Source: JAGKXC01 sp964554385 (GTDB taxonomy: Bacteria; Bacteroidota; Bacteroidia; NS11-12g; UBA955). From it: 10,680 bases of DNA. A model generated the notes under the pieces. The model saw only the letters and a program-made list of their open reading frames with translations, did not search any database and was not told where the DNA came from. The stretch covers positions 1-10,680 of the forward strand of contig CAZKOM010000081.1 in assembly GCA_964554385.1 (NCBI GenBank), in the 5' to 3' direction. A program made the translations under genes and the position numbers. Of this stretch, positions 6,645 through 10,680 are shown in pieces (positions within the stretch are counted from its first letter, which is position 1; every line of letters begins with the position of its first letter).

Positions 6645-8144
6645 TTAAATTTCTTTACGCAATCTTGCCACCGGAATTCCCAATTGCTCTCGGTATTTTG
6701 CCACCGTTCTACGAGCTATATTGTAACCCTTATCGTTCAACAACGCCATCAAAGCCTCATCCGTTAGTGGTTTCTTTTTACTCTCAGCCGCAATCGCATC
6801 GCCCATAATTTTCTTAATTTCTCGATTGCTTACCTCATCCCCATCATCAGTGCTCAAGCCCTCACTGAAAAAATGCTTCAACGGGAAAATTCCAAATTCA
6901 GTTTCCACATATTTAGAATTAGCAACGCGGGAAATTGTACTAATATCCATGTCTATTTCCGTAGCAATGTCTTTCAAAATCATCGGGCGCAAATGCGTAT
7001 CGTCTCCTTCAATAAAGAAATCTCGCTGCCTGCGAACTATAGCCTCCATCGTCCGTAACAATGTGTTTTGCCGCTGCTTTATACTATCAATAAACCATCG
7101 GGCACCGTCCAGTTTTTGCTTTATATACTGCACCGCATCTTTTAACTGCTTATCCTTGCCCGCACTGCTCTCATAAGCTCTCAAGGTCTCCGAATAGGCA
7201 GAACTTATCCGTAATTCTGGAGCATTTCTTCCATTCAAACGAACTTGTAAAACTCCATCCTCGTTGGTAACACTGAAATCCGGCACAATATACTGCGTCT
7301 TCGCACTCACACTCCCCGTATCACCCGGCTTCGGATTTAGCTTGATAATTTCTGCCATTGCCGACTTCAACTGCTCATCCGTAATTCGTAAGCTTCTGCA
7401 AATTTTATCGTAATGCTTTTTTGTAAATGCCTCAAACTGATCGTTCAAAATCTTCTCCGCCACATCAATCGCAGGATTGTCTCCGTAATCCTTCTTATAC
7501 AATTGTAATAACAAACACTCCTGCAAATCCCTAGCGGCTATCCCAGGAGGATCAAAATTCTGAATCTTTATCAATATTCGTTCTAGCTGAGCCTCCGTGG
7601 TAATCAAATTCTCATTAAACGCTAAATCGTTCACAATCGCCCGCAATTCCCTGCGTAAATATCCATCATCCTCCAAGCTGCCAATCAAATGCAAAGCAAG
7701 TAACAACTCTTTTTCATCGGCAAAAGTGGCATTTGCCTGTTCTACCAAATACTCAAAAAACGTATTTTGAGCCGCAATGGGCATCTCCTTTTGCTCCTCC
7801 GCCTGGTAATCCTCACCCATCCTAAAACTTCCATACTCATCCTCACCTCCCGCACGTAACAATTCCTCCACATTAATATCTTGCTGATAATCAGACCATT
7901 CCGCATCATCTGCACTATCACCGTAATCATTATCAGACGAAGACTCCGAAGTAGAACTCTCGTATTTATAATCCATCGGATCGTCCTGCTTGTCGTCCCC
8001 CTCCAAAGCAGGATTGTCTAACAGTTCCTGACTTACCTTTTCCTCAAAATCCAGCGTGTTCATCTGCAACAGCTTTATAAACTGAATCTGTTGCGGACTC
8101 AGTTTCTGCATCATCTTTTGAGATAATTCCTGCCGTATCGCCAT
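6645..8144 (-). CDS. rpoN: RNA polymerase sigma-54 factor RpoN
   Basis: Alternative sigma factor that directs RNA polymerase to -24/-12 promoters and needs AAA+ activator proteins to open them. 499 residues, normal length. Region I (1-48) has the glutamine- and leucine-rich pattern LSQKMMQKLSPQQIQFIKLLQ-like, which contacts activators. Region II (about 49-118) is very acidic and Ser-rich. The core-binding domain spans about 120-300 (GYLRRELRAIV, NFDPPGIAARDLQECLLLQL). The promoter-contacting helix-turn-helix lies at about 390-430 (IATEIDMDISTISRVANSKY, then FPLKHFFSEG). The RpoN box ARRTVAKYRE is intact at 477-486. ATG start, placing region I directly at the N-terminus as usual. It is transcribed divergently from asnS and leads straight into the GT4 gene 16 nt downstream with no terminator, so polysaccharide genes are likely expressed from its transcript as well. 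Confidence 0.97.
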   Translation of the reverse strand: MAIRQELSQKMMQKLSPQQIQFIKLLQMNTLDFEEKVSQELLDNPALEGDDKQDDPMDYKYESSTSESSSDNDYGDSADDAEWSDYQQDINVEELLRAGGEDEYGSFRMGEDYQAEEQKEMPIAAQNTFFEYLVEQANATFADEKELLLALHLIGSLEDDGYLRRELRAIVNDLAFNENLITTEAQLERILIKIQNFDPPGIAARDLQECLLLQLYKKDYGDNPAIDVAEKILNDQFEAFTKKHYDKICRSLRITDEQLKSAMAEIIKLNPKPGDTGSVSAKTQYIVPDFSVTNEDGVLQVRLNGRNAPELRISSAYSETLRAYESSAGKDKQLKDAVQYIKQKLDGARWFIDSIKQRQNTLLRTMEAIVRRQRDFFIEGDDTHLRPMILKDIATEIDMDISTISRVANSKYVETEFGIFPLKHFFSEGLSTDDGDEVSNREIKKIMGDAIAAESKKKPLTDEALMALLNDKGYNIARRTVAKYREQLGIPVARLRKEI

Positions 8145-8264
8145 ATACCAACAAAACTAATTAAAAATTTCACCCCCTTGTCAAAAATTATGCCATGCAA
8201 AAATTACCGTCTACTTTTTCAGTACGATTACCGATTGTTTAAACATCTTTGACCCCGTATCTGT

Positions 8265-8272
8265 TATCTTTG
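8265..8272 (+). promoter_or_regulatory. asnS promoter, -7 box
   Basis: TATCTTTG followed by CA fits the Bacteroidota -7 consensus TAnnTTTG exactly and lies 20 bases before the asnS ATG, predicting a leader of about 14 nt. No TTG occurs at the ideal 19-base spacing; the nearest TTG is at 8235-8237 (27 bases), so the -33 element is weak or missing. Confidence 0.55.
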
Positions 8273-8292
8273 CAACGCAAAATTTAATAGTC

Positions 8293-9837
8293 ATGAGTAG
8301 TTTAGACCTTACCAAACAAACCACACCCATCGAACACCTTCAACAATTTGTAGGTCAATCCGTATGCTTGCGCGGTTGGGTCGCCAATAAACGCGAAGGC
8401 AAAGGAATTGCATTCATTATCTTAAGAGATGGTACCGGCTACTGCCAGTGCGTGGTTTCTATTGATAACGTATCCGAAGAGATTCTTCAAGTTGCTCAAA
8501 GTACCTCTCTTGAAAGTTCCGTTGAAATTTCTGGTTTGGTCTTGGCCGATGAAAAACAAATTGGTGGTGTAGAAATTCAAGTGTCTGACCTAATCCTTGT
8601 TGGAAACTCCGAAAACTATCCTATCGCTAAAAAAGAACACGGCGTTGAGTTCCTAATGGATCAACGACACCTTTGGTTGCGCTCCACCCGCCAATGGGCC
8701 ATCATGCGTATCCGAAATACTATCATCTTCGCTATCCATGAGTATTTCCAAAAAGAAGGATTCGTGCAAATGGATGCCCCATTATTTACCAATAACGCCT
8801 GCGAAGGAACTTCTACTTTATTTGAAACGGACTTTTACGGCGAACCAGCATACCTTTCGCAAAGTGGTCAGTTATACGGTGAAGCCATGGCCATGGCTAT
8901 GGGCAAGATTTATACCTTCGGACCAACATTCCGCGCCGAAAAATCCAAAACCCGAAGACACCTTTCGGAATTCTGGATGATCGAACCAGAAATGGCATTC
9001 TATGATATCTTCAAAAACATGGATTGCATCGAAGGCTTCTTGCAGTTTGTGATACAAAAGGTACTTACCAATTGCAAACACGAACTGGAAACCATCGGCC
9101 GCGACACCTCTGTATTAGAATCTTCCCTGAAATCCTTCCCAAGAATGACCTACGATCAAGCCGTACGCATCATCAAAGGGGAAGAGAATGTAAACGGTGT
9201 TAACTCCATTGCTTCCTTAGAAGAAGAACTAAAACAAACAGAGGAAAAACTAATCGGAATTAATGCTGAAATTCAAGACCGAGAAGCGAAAATTGCTACC
9301 CCAGGATTGAAAAAAGGCGAAATCAACTTCCACCAAACAAAAATTATTCAGCTTAAACAAGATAAAACCGATATCGAAGAAGAATTGCGAAACATTCCTC
9401 AATGGATTGCTAGTGCCAAAAACTTCGAATACGGTAACGACTTTGGTGGTTCCGATGAAACTGTACTAACTCGCTTGTTCGATAGCCCAGTAATGGTGTA
9501 CGATTGGCCCCACGAAGTAAAAGCATTCTACCTGAAACGCAACCCGAATGATGCTCGATTTGCTCGCGGTGTAGACGTCTTAGCCCCAGAAGGTTATGGC
9601 GAAATTGTAGGCGGCGGTGAACGTGAAACCGATGTTAACTTACTTACCCAAAAAATCCACGAACACCAACTTCCTATGGAAGCCTTCGAATGGTATCTGG
9701 ATTTACGTCGATTTGGCTCCGTTCCCCATGCCGGATTTGGTTTGGGATTAGAACGATTGGTGACTTGGATCTGTAAGTTGAAACACGTACGCGAATCCAT
9801 TCCGTTCCCAAGAATGTACGGAAGACTAACCCCGTAA
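8293..9837 (+). CDS. asnS: Asparagine--tRNA ligase
   Basis: Charges tRNA-Asn with asparagine using ATP; cytoplasmic class IIb synthetase. The N-terminal OB-fold anticodon-binding domain covers about 20-110 (VCLRGWVANKREGKGIAF). The catalytic core has motif 1 ending FVQMDAPLF with Pro163, motif 2 FRAEKSKTRRHLSEFWMIEPE (starting at 213) and motif 3 GFGLGLERL (481-489, Arg488). The EFWMIEPE and GGGERE segments point to AsnRS rather than AspRS. 514 residues is longer than E. coli AsnRS (466). The excess is a charged, helical insert at about 297-373 between TYDQAVRIIKG and NFEYGNDFGG. It ends FPRMYGRLTP, unlike the E. coli type FPRTPRNASF-like ending. ATG start shortly after a strong -7 box; a terminator follows. 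It is divergent from rpoN. Confidence 0.97.
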   Translation: MSSLDLTKQTTPIEHLQQFVGQSVCLRGWVANKREGKGIAFIILRDGTGYCQCVVSIDNVSEEILQVAQSTSLESSVEISGLVLADEKQIGGVEIQVSDLILVGNSENYPIAKKEHGVEFLMDQRHLWLRSTRQWAIMRIRNTIIFAIHEYFQKEGFVQMDAPLFTNNACEGTSTLFETDFYGEPAYLSQSGQLYGEAMAMAMGKIYTFGPTFRAEKSKTRRHLSEFWMIEPEMAFYDIFKNMDCIEGFLQFVIQKVLTNCKHELETIGRDTSVLESSLKSFPRMTYDQAVRIIKGEENVNGVNSIASLEEELKQTEEKLIGINAEIQDREAKIATPGLKKGEINFHQTKIIQLKQDKTDIEEELRNIPQWIASAKNFEYGNDFGGSDETVLTRLFDSPVMVYDWPHEVKAFYLKRNPNDARFARGVDVLAPEGYGEIVGGGERETDVNLLTQKIHEHQLPMEAFEWYLDLRRFGSVPHAGFGLGLERLVTWICKLKHVRESIPFPRMYGRLTP

Positions 9838-9864
9838 TCATAATCTATTCAAATCTAATTTACA

Positions 9865-9878
9865 GTACTAAAAAGTAC
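9865..9878 (+). repeat. Small inverted repeat downstream of asnS
   Basis: GTACT, four A, AGTAC: a perfect 5-bp stem just before the asnS terminator. It may stabilise the 3' end of the transcript, but it is short enough to be chance. Confidence 0.3.
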
Positions 9879-9883
9879 CAATC

Positions 9884-9910
9884 CATCTCCAAGCTTGGGG
9901 ATGATCTTTT
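9884..9910 (+). terminator. Rho-independent terminator of asnS
   Basis: CATCTCCAA pairs with TTGGGGATG (one T-G wobble) to form a stem of up to 9 bp around a GC centre, followed by ATC and TTTT. It lies 46 bases after the asnS stop. The stem is strong; the T tract is short. Confidence 0.65.
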
Positions 9911-9971
9911 ATGTTGTTAATACTATTTTCATCATTCAACAACACCAACAACCCAAACTCTTAATAATTTC

Positions 9972-9988
9972 TTAACACAAGTTTCACA
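9972..9988 (+). promoter_or_regulatory. Pho-box-like direct repeat upstream of the porin
   Basis: TTAACA, five bases, TTCACA: two hexamers with an 11-base period, matching the tandem TT(A/C)ACA layout of PhoP boxes described in Bacillus. It lies about 75 bases before the porin GTG. The resemblance is suggestive because the porin family includes phosphate-selective OprP, but transferring a Bacillus motif to Bacteroidota is speculative. Confidence 0.2.
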
Positions 9989-9994
9989 TTCCAG

Positions 9995-10013
9995 AAACAG
10001 ATACTTCCTGTTT
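9995..10013 (+). repeat. Inverted repeat in the porin leader region
   Basis: AAACAG and CTGTTT flank seven bases, with perfect 6-bp arms. The position, 50-68 bases upstream of the porin start and just before a partial -7 box (AATCTTTG at 10021-10028), would suit an operator. No known regulator site is recognised. Confidence 0.25.
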
Positions 10014-10062
10014 GTTAAGGAATCTTTGTGCCATTAATAATTGCGTAACATTAAACTAACCT

Positions 10063-10680
10063 GTGAAACACACTATTTTTACATTTACTTCATGTTTGTG
10101 GTTGTCGATTCAAACACTTTCAGCCACCACTAGCAAGGATTTAACAATCCATAATTACTCGGGATCCTATAACTACTACCCCATAACTGTTGTCGATTCC
10201 ACGATAAAATCAAACCAAGTATTCAACCCTGAATACAACGGCATGGATAAATCCCTGCTCTCTTCCTCTAAAAGCTTACAATTAGCTCTGACTGGAAATG
10301 AACCCAAGCCTGCCGACACAAAAACTCCCCCTGTAAAAAAGGCCTGGTACGAAAACATCCAATTTCGTGGATACACGCAAACCCGTTACAATCGATTATT
10401 AGAAACAAACCCGTTACTAAAGTGCGAACAATGCGACAGATCCATCGGTGATGATGGTGGTTTCTTTATACGCCGACTTCGTCTTATTTGGTTTGGACAA
10501 ATTCACCCGCGCGTATACATGTACATCCAACCCGATTTTGCCTCGTCATTGTCTTCCTCCCTCTCTGGGAATGTTGCCCAAATTCGCGATGCTTATTTCG
10601 ATATCGGATTAAATAAAACCAATTCCTATCGTATACGTGTAGGTCAAAGTAAAGTTCCATTTGGTTTCGAAAACATGCAA
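10063..10680 (+). CDS. OprO/OprP-family outer-membrane porin, N-terminal part (cut by right edge)
   Basis: Predicted trimeric beta-barrel porin of the outer membrane (phosphate-selective porin O/P family; the true substrate is unknown). 206 residues are present. A signal peptide covers 1-21, with a hydrophobic core IFTFTSCLWLSI and likely cleavage after LSA. A Ser/Pro/Lys-rich spacer follows to about 95. The barrel begins with WYENIQFRGYTQTRYN, then FFIRRLRLIWFG (134-145), the family's R-R-x-R-L strand, YMYIQPDFA (152-160), QIRDAYFDI (173-181) and VGQSKVPFGFE (193-203), the usual G-x-x-K-x-P-F-G motif. A Cys-x-x-Cys (121, 124) lies in the first loop. The start is GTG: it is in frame, begins directly with a Lys-led signal peptide, and no ATG occurs in frame before residue 61. 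The asnS terminator upstream indicates an independent transcript, though no clear -33/-7 pair was found. Confidence 0.9.
   Translation, partial: MKHTIFTFTSCLWLSIQTLSATTSKDLTIHNYSGSYNYYPITVVDSTIKSNQVFNPEYNGMDKSLLSSSKSLQLALTGNEPKPADTKTPPVKKAWYENIQFRGYTQTRYNRLLETNPLLKCEQCDRSIGDDGGFFIRRLRLIWFGQIHPRVYMYIQPDFASSLSSSLSGNVAQIRDAYFDIGLNKTNSYRIRVGQSKVPFGFENMQ

Noticed and set aside
6826..7176. 116-residue plus-strand open frame inside rpoN.
   Set aside because: It is antisense to the conserved HTH region of rpoN; its sequence is explained by the complementary coding frame.
8152..8184. TAGTTTTG -7 box with a TTG upstream as the rpoN promoter on the minus strand.
   Set aside because: The box fits the consensus, but the spacer is 22 bases and the predicted transcription start falls almost on the rpoN ATG, so I could not call it with confidence.
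8180..8195. Sigma-54-like TGGCA ... TTG sequence on the minus strand upstream of rpoN, suggesting autoregulation.
   Set aside because: The -24 half is good, but the -12 half reads TTGA instead of TTGC, so the invariant GC is missing at the GG-N10-GC position.
10176..10376. 66-residue minus-strand open frame inside the porin gene.
   Set aside because: It is antisense to a clearly coding region with signal peptide and porin motifs and has no recognisable domain or promoter.
10423..10434. Cys-x-x-Cys in the porin as a metal or redox site.
   Set aside because: It lies in the first loop of a beta-barrel; I recall the same motif in other Bacteroidota porins of this family, so it is probably a structural disulfide or ordinary family feature.

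Overview
The window looks like chromosomal DNA of a Bacteroidota bacterium. The grounds are the low G+C, the promoter elements of the TTG / TAnnTTTG type (3741-3770 and 8265-8272), the OprO/P-family porin with Bacteroidota-style motifs, and an outer-membrane lipoprotein exporter paired with a tyrosine autokinase that has a Tyr/Gly-rich tail. I cannot name the genus.

Layout. From the left edge to 8144 every gene lies on the minus strand. Read in the direction of transcription they are: rpoN (sigma-54), a GT-B family 4 glycosyltransferase, a GT-A family 2 glycosyltransferase and a small monotopic phosphoglycosyl transferase. All four are tightly packed (16-nt gap, 11-nt overlap, 3-nt gap). A 155-bp gap carrying a good housekeeping promoter follows, then the export pair wza-like and wzc-like (10-nt gap), then a further glycosyltransferase cut by the left edge. 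From 8293 rightwards the genes lie on the plus strand: asnS, a rho-independent terminator, and the N-terminal part of an outer-membrane porin cut by the right edge. The 148-bp gap 8145-8292 is the divergent promoter region of rpoN and asnS.

How the genes work together. The minus-strand block is part of an exopolysaccharide or capsule locus. The phosphoglycosyl transferase would load the first sugar phosphate onto undecaprenyl phosphate, the glycosyltransferases would extend the repeat unit, and the Wzc-like co-polymerase/autokinase with the Wza-like channel would control chain length and export. No flippase (Wzx), polymerase (Wzy) or sugar-nucleotide enzyme lies in the window, so the locus probably continues past the left edge. 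rpoN and asnS are housekeeping genes. The notable arrangement is that rpoN leads straight into the polysaccharide genes with no visible terminator.

Nothing here is a clearly undescribed system. The points most worth a second look are the roughly 75-residue coiled-coil-like insert in AsnS, the rpoN/polysaccharide gene linkage with a weak sigma-54-like site before wza, the acidic interdomain insert in the GT4 enzyme, and the Gly replacing the first Asp of the kinase Walker A' motif. Several starts are non-ATG (TTG for wzc and GT4, GTG for the porin and perhaps for the left-edge gene).
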